A stretch of DNA of 64,000 nt, from NCBI RefSeq assembly GCF_020497125.1, contig NC_059075.1, positions 58,113,321 to 58,177,320 on the forward strand, read 5' to 3'. The position numbers and the translations under genes are program-made. Every line of letters starts with the position of its first letter. Position 1 is the stretch's first letter. This DNA is from Mauremys mutica (lineage: Eukaryota > Chordata > Testudines > Geoemydidae). Below are positions 44,331-59,300 of the stretch, piece after piece. The notes below the pieces were generated by a model that was given only the letters and a program-made list of their open reading frames with translations, did not search any database and had not been told where the DNA came from.

Positions 44331-47300
44331 CGCAGCCGCCGCTCCCGGTAGTAACGAGGGCGGAGCTAGAGCAAGTGGGAGCGCAGCGGCCGCCTCCCTC
44401 AGCGCATGCACCAAACAGGGCGATGGCGGTCAACGCATGCGCAAAAGAGTGCGGAGAGGGAAGAGGGCGGCCGCGCAGAGCATGCGCAGACAAAAAGGCA
44501 GCCGATTCACCGGCTGCCAGAGACTGAAACTTATGGCGCATGCGCCAGAGGAACGCCGTTGAGAACGAAGCCGGCCTGCGAGTCACGTGGCGGAGGATAG
44601 TCTCTGGAGGGGTGAAACGATTGGCCGTGGGGGCCATGTTGACGTTGCTTTACTGGCGCGAGGTGGGTTTATGGTGGGTGGGGTTCCTGTACCACACAGG
44701 GATGGTCAGAGAGCGTGGATGTGACCCTTCGTGTGTCGTCATCAGGCCCTTTTAAAGCTCGGCCGGGCATGCTGAGGGTGGCTCAAATAGGGTCCTTCGC
44801 GGACAGCGCCACCTAGCGGCTGAAGCTCGCAATAGCCGCCGGCTTTTCACACCCCACTAGCTAGTACCTCGCCCCCGCAAGGTCTGTGCTGCGTCCCAGC
44901 CGCTGACAGTGTCTGCACTGTCAGGCTGTCGCTGAAGTTCGGTACATAACACGCGGTCTCTGCATCGCGCTGCTTGCGCGATTACACAGCGGTACTGCAT
45001 CACGCTTGGTCGCCTGGCTGGGGTCAGGCTGGACCCCCTGACTTCTCTCCTTCAGCATCTGCCCTCTTCCTGGCTGAACACGCCGCGGATGTCGGTGGTT
45101 TCTGGTGAACTCTCCTCCATCATGGCTGATCTGGGCACTGAATTCCTTTTCTTTCTGTCAGCTGGAGAAGTGGCCCATCCTCCGTCTCCATTGAGTTTGA
45201 CATGAACACAGTGACCGGTTTCTAGACCTGGCAGTTGTCTAACTGAGTGACGTCTCTTGTAAGAGTGTCATAACGGAGTCACTTAAACATTTTCTTTAGC
45301 TAATGGAATTTGCCAGTATCTGCTTGAGGCGGCCAGTCTGGAGCATACTGTAGCTTCTTTCATTTTGGGGAGGAAGTTTTCAGGTGTTGGGAGGATATAT
45401 TTTTCTCTCACAACTGCTTCATTATGTCTTTTAAGATCCACACAGATTCATATTTTCCATTGTTCTTTATAAGTGGTACCACTGGGGCACACCATGTTGT
45501 TGGCTCAGAGATTTTCTTGATTATGGGAATCCACTCCAGTCTCCTTAACTAAGGTTCCACTTGATGAAGTAATGGGATAGGAATCCTGCAAAGTGTATGT
45601 ACACTATATGGTTTAGCATTCTCTCTTAAGGTTATTTGTACTGGATCTCCTTTCAAAAGTTCAATATCACCAAATAGTCAATCGAGTTCTTTTACTTTTC
45701 TTACTAGGCCTATCACGGCTGTCATGCTGCATCAGAGAAAGATGTTGGTCTGTGGTCCTTTCATCACATATACTCTGAATGCATAGCTTTTGTCTTTACA
45801 TTGTTTCTGTGGTGAACTGGCCAATGCACATCAGAATAACTCCAGGGCTAGTCAGAGCTGCATCAGGTGACTTCAGCTCTGGGAGGGGTTGAAGATGGTT
45901 GTAAGTCCCTTCTGAGATGACTGTGACATCAGCTCCTGACTCAGTTTTAAAGTAAATAGTCTTGCCATGAATATTCAGTCTCTCTCCCCAGGTAAGCTCT
46001 GTCATCACAAATGATAGATCCCAGAAAGAATGGCTCCTGATTGTCTGTAATATGAATCAACTACCTGACTACTTTGATGAGGTAAACAACTGCAAAATGT
46101 CCATATTTTGAGCATTTATTACACCATGTGCCTCTGGCTAGACATGCATTATCTCTTGGGATATAATTTTTTTCTTCAAACCTGAAGAAGAGCTCTGTGT
46201 AAGCTAAAAAGCTTGTCTCTGTCATCAATCGAAGTTGGTCCAATAAAATATATTACCTCACTCACCTTGTCTCTCTAATATCTTGTAACCATCACAGCTA
46301 CAACAACACTGCATACAAGTATTATGTCATTCAAAGAGGATTAACCTGTCAATGACAAAATCTGACATTACGAAAACACCATGTTTCATTAAAGCATCAT
46401 TTTGAAATCTGATGACACAGTGTGGTCAATGCAACTGATTTTGGGACTCCCAGAATTGTCCTACAGGCAGTGTTTATGAGATGTGGGTTCTATAAACTTA
46501 GCACACTTAGACAAAAGTGAGAAGAACTAGTAATCCCAGTGACTGACAACTTTGTTCCATCAGATAAACTCTTAAAAGATAGCTCTCCAGCACTTCAGTG
46601 CTGACCAAACCTGGGAAATAAGGGCTGATCATTTTAGCCAGTTATAACTGTCAAGCAAGCACTGGGCTGAGGGAATAAAGGCCAAGATAAAGAAGGGCCT
46701 TATAAAGTACTACTGATAACTTTAATTTGTATCCTTTAGTGTATTGGGAGGCAGTGTAGTTTGATGAGAACTGTCACAAATTTACACCCATCCTTCTCTC
46801 CAAAGGAGAAAGTGTGCAGCTGCATTTTTCATTAGTCATAGCCCATGAATCAGTTTAAAGAGAAACCCACTTAAGAGTGCATTGTTACATCCTAGGCCAC
46901 TGCAAAGACATTAATGACCATGTTGGAGTTTCCATATGAGAAAAATTATCAAATTTTCCTGATTAAACTGGAAATGTTTGTAACTCCTCTTGATCACTGT
47001 TTTCTGGGCCTTTATGTTGAGATCAGTCAAGAGCGACCTCCAAATTCTACCCTGGTCTTATCAGTGAGGGATGCGCTCTCTGGATAACAGACACACAAAC
47101 TGCCAACAAGCTGCTCAAAAGGCTTCTCCAACTCACCAGTATATCCTGAGTCTTGTCTGACTGAGTCTTTTCAACCAGCTGTTGCTCATTCAGTAAACTG
47201 TCAGTTAGACAGTCTGATAATCATCTGACAGTTTATAATCAGGAGGCTTAGAATAATGTAATATTAGCATTCTGACAATACTGCAACCCGAATCTCCATA

Positions 47301-50300
47301 TTTTTGCCTCTAGCAGTCTAATGCACAGATTGAACAGCAGAGGGGACTAATGAAATATAAAAACGTAAGAATGGCTATACTGAGTCAGACCAATGGTCCA
47401 TCTAGCCCAGTATCCTGTTTTCTGACAGTGGCTGGTGCCGGATGCTTATGAAGGAATGAACAGAACAGGGTCCTTTATCGATTGATCCACCCAATCACTC
47501 AGTCTCAGCTTCTGGCAGGTACAGGTTTAGGGACACCTGGAGAATGGGGTTGCATCTCTGACCATTTTGGTTAATAGTCACTGGTGGACCTTTCTTCAAT
47601 GAACTTATCTGATTCCTTTTTAATTATACCTTTGGCCTTCACAACATCCCCTGGCAATGAGTTCCACAGGTTGATTGTGTGTTGTGTAAAGAAATAGTTC
47701 CTTAAATTTGTTTTAAACCTGCCTATTAATTTCATTGGATGACCCCTGGTTCTTGTATTATATGAAGGGGTAAATAACACTTTCTTATTTATTTTCTCTA
47801 CACCACTCATGATTTTATAGACCTCTATCATATCTCCCCTCAATTGTCTCTTTTCTAAGATTATTAGTCCCAGACTTTTTAAACTCTCCTCATAGGAAAG
47901 CTGTTCCATACCCCTAATCACTTGGACATCCCAGAATGCAACATCAAAATAGTCTTTATAGTTCATGAAATCCATATTATTTATAATAGAATGATATATT
48001 TTGGGATACTGTTAATGAACCAAGAAGTCCGAAGAGTCCTTCACAGGGGGAAAAATAGTATAGAAAAAACCTTAGTTAAAATTTATTTCTGTGCTGAATG
48101 TTCTTTGCAACCTGGTTATTAGTAACATTTGCCACTTAAATATGGACTTAATTTTCATTTGTCGCTTGCAATTCATCTTTAATAAAGCAGCTATTTTTTA
48201 AATTCACTTCCAGACTTTTAAGTGCAATAATACCAAATACCTCTTTATGAAAGGGTAAGCAGCCAACAGCCTAACCCTCCTTGAGTTGACTCCCAAATAC
48301 CGAGAAACAGCATCTAAGTTGTTTGACACAGAAATCCAAGTAACCACTTTTGGGTCATGAATATTCATGAGAAATGAAGACCCAGGACTGATAAACCAGA
48401 TCAGACATACTTTTGCATAGAAATTCGTGTACAGTCACTCTAGAAATATGAAGAAAAACGAAAACGTTAACTATTGGCTCTTAATTGAAAGTAAAAGTGG
48501 CAGTCCATTAAATGCTCAAATCCTACCACAGGAAAAGTTACTGTGATTTTTTTGATAATTAAAATACAGTTCTGAGTCCATGTCATCTCATACTTCTTGT
48601 GGTAAAAAAACACTTCACCTGAAAACAAAAATATGTATACCTATCCTATCCCCTCTCCCCAGGCCTCTTGACTGGAAACAAGAGACATTCCAGGTTAGAC
48701 GGATATTGTTGGGTCTCTACAATTTGTTTCCATTATTTCACAAGTATTGATTGTTGATGTGTAATGAGATAACATAATCTTTTGCCCATGGAGAAAGATA
48801 CCATCAGATGATGTTTCTCCTCTGAAAATCTACTTCCTCATTTGTTATTTGTTGAAGAAGCTAGAGACTGTAGAGGGCATTTGGCCAAAGAATTCTGTCT
48901 TGCAGGTATTCTTTTAGCAGGTTTTCTTTTAGCAGTATTCTTGCCAGCAAGTTAAAAAAGTATGGATTCGATGAATGGACTATAAGGTGGATAGAAAGCT
49001 GGCTAGATCGTCGGGCTCAATGGGTAATAATCAATGGCTTAATGTCTAGTTGGCAGCTGATATCAAGTGGAGTGTCCCAGGGATCTGTCCTGGGGCTGGT
49101 TTTGTTCAACATCTTCATTAATGATCTGAATGATGGGATGGATTGCACCCCCGCAAGTTTGCGGATGACACTAAGCTGATGGGAGAGGTAGATATACTGG
49201 AGGGTAGGGATCGGGTCCAGAGTGACCTAGACAAATTGGAGGATTGGGCTAAAAGAAATCTGATGAGTTTCAACAAGGACAAGTGCAAAGTCCTGCACTT
49301 AGGACAGAAGAATTTCATGCACTGTTACAGACTGGGGACCAACTGGCTAAGCGGCCGTTCTGCAGAAAAGGACCTGCGAATTACAGTGGATGAGAAGCTG
49401 GATATGAGTCAGCAGTGTGCTCTTGTTGCCAAGAAGCCTGTCAAGTTTCCTTCCCCACTCTGAACTCTAGGGTACAGATGTAGGGACCTGCATGAGAACC
49501 TCTAAGCTTAATTACCAGCTTAGATCTGGTTTTACTGGCACCACCTAAATCCTTTAAGAGTTATTTGGGAAACTCTGTCTACCTTCCCCCCAGACTATCT
49601 CCCTCCCAGTAGCCTTAAGAGACTTCTCCACCAAGTTCTTGGTGAACACAGATCCAAACTCTTGGATCTTAAAACAAGGAGAAATTAACCATTCCCCCTT
49701 CTTTCCCCCCACCAGTTCCTGGTGAGTGCAGATCCAACCCCCTTGGATCTTAAAACAAGGAAAAATCAATCAGGTTCTTAAAAAGAAGGCTTTTAATTAA
49801 AGAAAGAAAGGTAAAAATCATCTCTGTAAAATCAGGATGGAAAATAACTTTACAGGGTAATCAGATTCATGGAACCCCCTCTAGCCTTAAGTTCAAAGTT
49901 ACAGCAAACAGAGGTAAATCCTCTTAGCAAAAAGGAACATTTACAAGTTGAGAAAACAAAGATAAAACTAACATGCCTTGCCTGGCTGTTACTTACAAGT
50001 TTGAAATATGAGAGACTGATTCAGAAAGATTTGGAGAGCATGGATTGATGTCTGGTCCCTCTTAGTCCCAAGAGCGAACAACCCCAAAACAAAGAGCACA
50101 CAAACAAAAGCCTTCCCCACACCAAGATTTGAAAGTATCTTGTCTCCTTATTGGTCCTTTGGGATCAGGTGTCAGCCAGGTTACCTGAGCTTCTTAACCC
50201 TTTACAGGTAAAAGGATTTTGGTTTCTCTGGCCAGGAGGGATTTTATAGTATTGTACACAGGAGGGCTGTTCCCTTCCCTTTATAGTTATGACAAAGCCT

Positions 50301-53300
50301 AACAGCATATTGGACTGCATTAGTATGAGCATTGCCAGCAGATTGAGGGAAGTGATTATTCCCCTCTATTCGACACTGGGTAGGCCACATCTGGAGTATT
50401 GTGTCCAGTTTTGGGCCCCCCACTACAGAAAGAATGTGGCCAAATTGGAGAAAGTCTAGTGGAGGACAGTGAAAATGATTAGGAGGCTGGGGCACATGAC
50501 TTACGAGGAGAGGCTGAAGGAACTGGGCTTATTTAGTCTGCAGAAGAGAAGATTGAGGGGTGATTTGATAGCAGTCTTCAGCTACCTGAAGGGGAGTTCC
50601 AAAGACAATGGAGCTCTGCTGTTCTCAGTGGTGACAGATGACAGGACAAGGAGTAATGGTCTCAAGTTGCAGTGGGGGAGGTCTAGGTTGGATATTAGGA
50701 AAAACTATTTCACTAGGAGGGTGGTGAACCACTGGAATGGATTACCTAGGGAGGTGGTGGAATCTCCATCCTTAGAGGTTTTTAAGGCCCAGCTTGACAC
50801 AGCCCTGGCTGGGATGATTTAGTTGGGGTTGGTCCTGCTTTGAGCAGGGGGTTGGACTAGATGACCTCCTGAGGTCTCTTCCAATCCTAATCGTTTATGA
50901 TTCTATGATTCTGATTCCTCAGCAAAATTATTTACAATCAGTATATACAACCAGTGAGAGGAGTTTTATAGTATCTACCTCTTATAGTTTCCTGATACAG
51001 TTTTTTCTTTTGAATTACCATCCTCAATGAGACAGCTACTGACTGTTAAAGTTGCAGTCATCCCCACTAACCTTGGGGAAGTGTTGTTCTTATCTCCTAT
51101 TCTACTGCTGGATTTCCCTGAAAGAGTCGCAGATTTTTTTATATATAGGAGATAAAAACTTTTGCATGCAGGCAAATCTGTCATGTAGAAAATCTAATTT
51201 CTTGAGCAGCTCACGTACAGCTATTTCCAAAGGTAGAGGACTAGATTGTGAAGGAAACAGTTCACAGTAAACATCAATTATTGATTATTTCAAAAAGGAA
51301 ACTTTCAGCAATGGTTGGTTACTTTGATAAGAAGGGAATCGGGAAATCGTTGAGTAGGAGAAGGAAAGAAGTCTTTTATTAAAAATATATTACAGTATAT
51401 TACAATAACAGCCCAAATATTGTAATAATAGCAATGTACACTGTACATTATACTGTACATTGTTTTGGACCAGGAAATTTTTTACTACAGAAAATACGTA
51501 ATTTCTTTTGTGGAACTAATCAGATGTGTGAAGACATCAAATCACCAACTCTCTTTCCCCCGCTCCAAGCAGGCAATTTTAAAAGAACATGTAAAGTCTG
51601 AAATGGAGAATAGAGGTATGAGTCCAGAATTAGACACTGAAGTACAAAAGGTATGGTGTTCATTTACATCAGTTCTCACACCCAAACAGCTTTACTAGAA
51701 GTAGATCTGGTCTTTACACAGATACACCTCTACCCCGATATAATGCTGTCCTCAGGAGCCAAAAAATCTTAATGTGTTATAGGTGAAACTGCGTTATATC
51801 AAATTTGCTTTGATCTGCTGGAGTGCGGAGCTCTGCCCCCCCCTCCGGAGCACTGCTTTACCATGTTATATCTGAATTCGTGTTATATCAGGTCGCGTTA
51901 TATTGGGGTAGTGGTATAGTGGAAAAGAAATAATAAAAGTTGCCTACTAATAGTATTTCTCTAAACTTATTATTAAGAGAAATCATTGTGCCATCTACTG
52001 GCAGCTATATGTGTGTTCATTTAACACTAACATTCTTTTAAATTAAGAGCAGGAGCAGATCAGCAAGTTAATATCAGAGTCTAGACACAGTTATAGTCTT
52101 TTGACTCTTCTGAACACCAGATTCCTCCAGCTAGTTTTATTTCTGCCAGGGTGCACAGGGGTGCTGAGAGAGCCATTGAACCAAACCCTAGACCCTGTGT
52201 ATAATGGAAAGCACTTCAAGTGTGGCAGCACCTCCAGAATCCATAGTTCCAGCACCTATGTAGGTGCAGAGTGAGTGCATGCTTCATCTTTGCAAAGGCT
52301 GCACAGGGCTGTGCTCCTGTTTGCTCCTGTAGGTGTACCAGTTTCAGATACTATACAAAGCCTGTTGGAGCTCTTCACTGGGGATGTGAAAATACACCTA
52401 CTTCCAGTGCTTTGCTATGCCTAAAAGGTACATTAGAGTCCTAAACTCTTTGTAAATTCTGTATCAGTCAAACAAATTTTTGCATTTCTAATGCATCAAT
52501 CACCATAGTACACAGGCACCACATAAAAAAATTTCAGAGTGGAGTAATTTCTCTCTGAAAGGACTATTCTTTATCCCTCCCGTGTCTGATGCCACTTTCC
52601 GAAGTGGGATCGTTCTTCATTCTTGTCTTCTACATTTACCCTTCCCTCAGCAGCTCCCATTTTTTCCTCTAACTTCATCTCTGTTTTTGAGGAAGGGAAG
52701 TGTTTCCCCTCTTCTGACTGGACACACTTGGGAAACAAACAACTATATTTAACCAGAAAAGAGAATATTTTAATATTTTCTTCATAACAAATAGCAATTG
52801 CTATAGATAAGATTGCAAAATGCTTTCTATTCTAAGACTGTTCTGAGGTGGTCACAATTTTCTGAAATATTCAACTTCAAAATACCTTTAGCAGTTTTTG
52901 AGTTATGGGTGAGGGAAAGGAAAAATAGATTCCTTCTGTTTAAAAAAAAACCCAACCCCATATCACATACTAACCACACTATAGCCAAAATGGATAGATT
53001 TTGAAACATGGCATGGAAATAGTATTGTGTGTCTTGCTACGTTTGAAAAAAGGATTTAAACATTTTTTTTACTTTAGTGAGAAGCCCATGTGCCTGTACC
53101 TACTGTAGAATTATCTCTGTTAGAGACAGTGATTGTACATGCAGCAATTTAATAAATACATCATGCATCATGCATCAGTTATGAAGCAAAAAAATCATAG
53201 TGTGTGGAAGTGCATGTGCACTGCACATGTAAACGCATTGCTCTGTTGTTGCTCATACAGACACAGCATATGATGATTCACATAATGCTAGACTGATATA

Positions 53301-56300
53301 TTCACTATTAAAATTTGGATTTCCTAAAATATAAAAAATCTGACACTTTCATCTGATCATATGTATGTTAAATGATATGTTAATTTTATGTTCCATTCAA
53401 GTTCAAAGTACATAACACACATCTTTTGTGTCTTTAGCCACAAGGTGGCCTTACCATAATACTATATATTACATCCTAACAGGATGATTAAAATGCAATC
53501 CTTTCTGCTTTATTATGGTGTGTTGCATGTGCTACCTCTTAGTAAAAGATTTGTCTGTGTTTCAATTATAAACCCTGGGTGAGGGTCTCAAACCACTTAC
53601 AGATCTTGTATGCTACATAATAGGACAGACCAGCCTACAGAGGCTCTAAAAGCCTCAGTTTCAGCCAGGGGAGAATTTTCCGGCAAAGGAACTGAGGAAA
53701 ACAGGCCCAGTCACTCTTCTGAAAATCCTTTTGCAAGCCCTGGATTAGGAGGCATGTCCGGGCTGTGGCTGGCAGAGGTATCTTGAATATGGGACTGTAG
53801 TACTATACATTGCATAGAGTCAGGTCAGCATCAAGTAGGCACCCAGTCACAGGCTGCTGTAATTTGGAGCGTCCCATTAAGGTTGTCTAAATCAGCAGTT
53901 CTCAACCAGGGGCCTGGGGCCCCCTAGGGGGCTGTGAGCAGGTTTCAGGGGGGCCACCAAGCATGGCCAGTGTTAGACTTGCTGGGATCCAGGGCAGAAA
54001 GCTGAAGCCCACAATGTGGGGCTAAAGCCCAGGGCTCCCAGCACTCCTACTTGGGGCTGAAGCCTGAGCAACTTGGCTTTGTAGGGACCCCTGTAGTATG
54101 GGGCCCTGGGCAATTGCCCTGCTTGCTACACCCTAATGCTGGTCCTGGCTTTTATATGCAGAAAAACAGTTGTTGCACTGGCAGGCCATGGAGTTTTTAT
54201 AGCATGGGAGAGGGGCAGAGACACAGGGACAGACTCAGAAAGAAAAAGGTTGAGAACCCCTAGGCTAAATTATGCCAAGGGCTGCTTCTGTCCTAGGAGC
54301 AGTTTAGAACTGGGAAGTACACAAGTGGCTTAAAGCCACATTAACTCCACCCCTCTCTGGATTGCAAATTTTGTGCTGCACCTCTCTTCTAGCAGCACAA
54401 AATCTCATCCTGTTTTCTAAGGTAAATTAAGGCTCAATCCAAAAGCTATTAAAATCAATGGGAGTCAGTGGAATTGTGCCATCTACAAGTTAGACTGTGA
54501 CTCCTACTGTTTAATTCTTTACTTGGTCAGTACTTTGGTTTAGTCAGAAATACAATAATAGAATTATGGATCAGTCACTTTCCTGAGAAGCAGCAAGGGC
54601 TATTTATTGGACTAAATTACATTGTTACAGTAACCATCAGAGTCGGAAACTAATTTCTGCCATGTGAAAGACGTGTCACCTTATGTAATTCTGGTTCATG
54701 TCATATGACTGGGGAGAAGAAATAAAGTTCAGGCTCTTACCAGGATGCCAGTGTGTCACTTTTATCACATGCTGTCAGATGAAAACTTAATCTCTGGCAA
54801 AAACAGAGCAAATGAAGCCACTTCAATAGCTCTCTGATCACGTTACTCTTTCTTGTTTGCAAAACAGTACTTTTTTCAGTATTCGGTTTGTCCACTGAAT
54901 AATCTACCACCTAGAGCCTATGGTCGCTGCTTCTAGAGCTTTTCAGTATCAATGACTGGGTGGGCATGAGTTACTTCGGTCCCTGCACAAGCATTGTCAG
55001 TAACATTCTGGATGTCCTCAAGAACTATAGACCCATTGTTCTCCTTGGCTTTGTTTAGATGTCTTCTGTTCCTCCTGTAGGACAGGTTCTTAGACATGTG
55101 AGATATACAACCTAGCTTCTAATGGTGAGAATTTATCAGCCACTTTCTGCTTGGAATCTAACCCTTGCAATAGGACTAATTGACAGTCTCCGTGTTATAT
55201 TTTGTGTCCCAGTTTCCTGATGTATAGTTCTTTTGCAGCTACTGTGAAGTGAATTATTTTTGGCTAAAGAAGCTTGTTAGATTTTGGCCCTAAGGTTTTG
55301 TTAATCGTTCTGGCCATAAAGTCTTTGAACCGTTGATCTCAATGTGGCATTGTGAAGTGTGTTGTGACAGTCTAACAATGCTAAGTATGGATCGCCAGGG
55401 TTTTGTAAAAATCAATTTATCATGTGGACTTTTCTGCTAACCAATTTGTCTGTGAATAGTAAGGGCTTGATTTGGTGTGCCTGAACTGGTAGGTTGAAGA
55501 CAATTGCTGAAATGAGCTACTGTTGCGTATTATGGGCCATTATCTATTATTAATACATCTGGAATCCAATGGCAAATTAACTAATTTACTGTGTGTTATT
55601 ATTACATTACTCAATGTGTTGTGTTGGGGAACAGCTTAATTTAAAGTGTGACTAGTAATCTATTAACTGGCCCATGAAATTGCAAGCCCATTAGCAAGAA
55701 TTTTTAATGAATCTGTAAACTCAGGGGTTGTACCGTATGACTGGAGAATTGCTACCATAGTTCCTATCTTTAAGAGAGGGGAAAAAGGTGATCCAGGCCT
55801 GTCAGTTCGACATATGTAGTATGCAATGTCTTGGAAAAATTTTTGAAGGAAAAAGTAGTCAAGGACATTGAGGTCAATGGTAATTGGGACAAAATACAAC
55901 ATGGTTTTACAAAAGGTAGATCGTGCCAAACCAGCCTGATCTCCTTCTTTGAGAAGGCAACAGATTTTTTAGACAAAGGAAATGCAGTAGATCTAATTTA
56001 CCTCGATTTCAGTTAGGCATTTGATACGGTTCCACATGGGGAATTATTAGCTAAATTGGAAAAGATGGAGATCAATATGAAAATTGAAAGGTGGATAAGG
56101 AACTGGTTAAAGGGGAGACTACAATGGGTCATACTGAAAGGTGAATTGTCAGGCTGGAGGGAGGTTACTAGTGGAGTTCCTCAGGGATTGGTTTTGGGAC
56201 CAATCTTTTTATTACTGACCTTGGCACAAAAAGTGGGAGTGTGCTAATAAAGTTTGCAGATGACACAAAACTGGGAGGTATTGCCAATACAGAGAAGAAC

Positions 56301-59300
56301 TGGGATATCATACAGGAAGATCTGGATGACCTTGTAAATTGGAGTAATAGTAATAGGATGAAATTTAAAAGTGAAAAGTGCAAGGTCATGCATTTAGGGA
56401 TTAATAACAAGAACTATTGTTATAAGATGGGGAGGCATCAGTTGGAAGTAACAGAGGAGGAGAAGGACCTCAGAGTATTGGTTGATAACAGGATGACTAT
56501 GAGCCGCCAATGTGATATGGCCATGAAAAAAGCTAATGCGGTCTTGGGATGCATCAGGCGAGGTATTTCCAGTAGAGATAAGGAGGTGTTAGTACTGTTA
56601 TACAAGGCACTGGTGAGACCTCATCTGGAATACTGCGTGCAGTTCTGATCTCCCATGTTTAAGAAGGATGAATTCAAACTGGAACAGGTTCAGAGAAGGG
56701 CTAGTAGGATGATCCGAGGAATGGAAAACCTGTCTTATGAAAGGAGACTCAAAGAGCTTGGCTTGTTTAGCCTAACCAAAAGAAGGCTGAGGGGAGATAT
56801 GATTGCTCTCTGTAAATATATCAGAGGAATAAATACCAGGAAGGGAGAGGAATTATTTAAGCTCAGTACCAATGTGAACACAAGAATAAATGGATATAAA
56901 CTGGCTATCAGGAAGTTTAGACTTTAAATTAGATGAAGGTTTCTATCCATCAGAGGAGTGAAATTCTGGAACAGCCTTCCAAGGGGAGTTGTGGGGGCAA
57001 AAGACATATCTTGCTTCAAGACTAAGCTTGATAAGTTTATGGAGAGGATGGTATAATGGGCTAGCCTAATTTTGGCAATTAATTAGTCTTTGACTACTAG
57101 CAGTAAATATGCCCAATGGCTTTTGATGGGATGTTAGATGGGGTGGGATCTGAGTTACTACAGAGAATTCTTTCCAGGGTGTCTGGCTGGTGAGTATTGC
57201 CCACATGCTCAGGGTTTAGCTGATCGCCATATTTGGGGTTGGGAAGGAATTTTCCTCCAGGGGAGATTGGCAGAAGCCCTGGGGGTTTTTCGCCTTCCTC
57301 TGCAGCGTGAGGCACAGGTCACTTGCTGGAAGATTCTCTGTACTCTGAAGTCTTTAAACCATGATTTGAGGACTTCAATGGCTCAGACACAGGTTTGATA
57401 CAGGAGTGGGTGGGTGAGATTCTGTGGCCTGCGTTGTTAAGGAGGTCAGACTAGATGATCATAATGGTCCCTTCTGACCTTAAAGTCTATGATCTATGAT
57501 TCTAATAAGAAGTAATCTGTCTTGTTTAATTCAGATAGACATCTGTGACAAACTTGGACCAAGGGTTCCTTCTGCATTCTGTTCCTTCTAATTTATTGCA
57601 GATTTTGCACTTGAATACTTTATCTGTGGTTGACGTGTACTACCTGGCCAGAATTGTTCATCTTGTGATGTGTTCTCATATTTCTCAATATCCAGATGGG
57701 CACTGTGGATTAATCTTAGCATTTCTGATTTTATGTTGGGTGGTATTAAGATACAGTGTTCCAGGATCCCATCATATGCACCAGTTTCATTTCCAGAGCC
57801 CCAATAACATTTTATGCTTGGAGATACCTGGACTTTTTCAATTGGCCATCCATCTAGAATTATTCTTTCAAGCTGTTGTAAAGTTGGGTCACTCTATATT
57901 TTTAATAGGAGCTTGTCAAATTTTGTTTTAGAAATGAGTAGTGCTTGAGTCATGTTCAAACTCCTCTTTTTTCAGCTGCTTGTTTCCACTATATATAAAT
58001 GTACTTGAAAGCTGGTTCACCATAAGAAATTCTTTCTGGTCCTCTGGTAAAATCCTGGTTCCATTAAAGTCAGTGAGAGTTTTACCATTGACTTCAATAG
58101 GGACAGGATTTCACTCCTGTATTTCACATTTAACTTTTGCAATTTCATAATAATTTTCCAGATGGTTGGTAGTCCTGAGAGCTGTAACATCTGTTTGATC
58201 ATCTGCATTTGGAGACTTCAGCCCAAGAGCCTTCCTGTTCACTATTTCAAACTTTATTAAATGGTATCTGACTTTATACAGACATACCAATGTAGCTTTC
58301 CCCTGAGGGCTCATTTTGTGGCGACTGTACAAAATGAGCAGTTTTCAATTTTAACTCTGGGTAGTTACTACTAACTTTGTATTTGCACTCAGCTTCAGTG
58401 TCTTTTTTGGAATTTAAGTTTTGTTAATGTATTTCCAGTGTCACAAACCAGTCTGTTGTAAAGTCTTGCTTTGTAAATTTATGGTGCAGCCTAATTACAT
58501 ATAGGACAGGAATTCATGAGTTTTAATTCTGGTTCTGCCACAGACTTTCTATGAGACCTTCATTTGAATTCTCTTTGTTTCGGTTTCCCCAGCTGTTAAA
58601 TTAATTAGTCTAATAATACTTATCTGTTGTTCAAGAGTGTTGTGAGAATTAATTTTTAGTTTGTACAGTAGTTTAAAAAAATCTAAAGTGCTAAGAGTTA
58701 TTATTCAAACAGGATAAGGACATTGCAGAGAAGCTAAAAGATAACTTTGTATCAGTCTTCACCACAGAAGGATGGGGAGATAACTACTTCAGAGATATTC
58801 TTTGCAAGTAAAAAAGATGAGGCACTGTCAGAGACTGTGGTATCAAAAGAAGAGATGTTGGAACAAACTGACAATTTCAGTTACAGTAATCAGGACTGGA
58901 TGGTGTTTATGCAAAAGTTCTGAAAAAAATAAAAATAAAGTGGCTGTACTGCTAATTAAAATATATAATCTATCATTAAAACCAGCTACTATACTGGAGG
59001 GCTGGAGAGTAACCAATACTGTATCTCTTTTTTAAAGAAAGGTTTCTATAGGTTGTACTGGGAAATACAGACCAGACTTTACTTCAGTATCAAATAAAGC
59101 AGTTGAAAAAAAATTAAAGATAGATTTGTAATTCATCTAGGTGAATATAATATGACAAGGACAAATTAGCACAGCTTCTGTGAAGGAAAATCATGTGTGC
59201 AACCTATTATAGTTGTTTGAAGGTATCAGCAAAATTGTAGATAAAGAAAAACTGGTAAAAACAGTTTACATGGACTTTCAAAAAAGTCTTTTATAAAGAC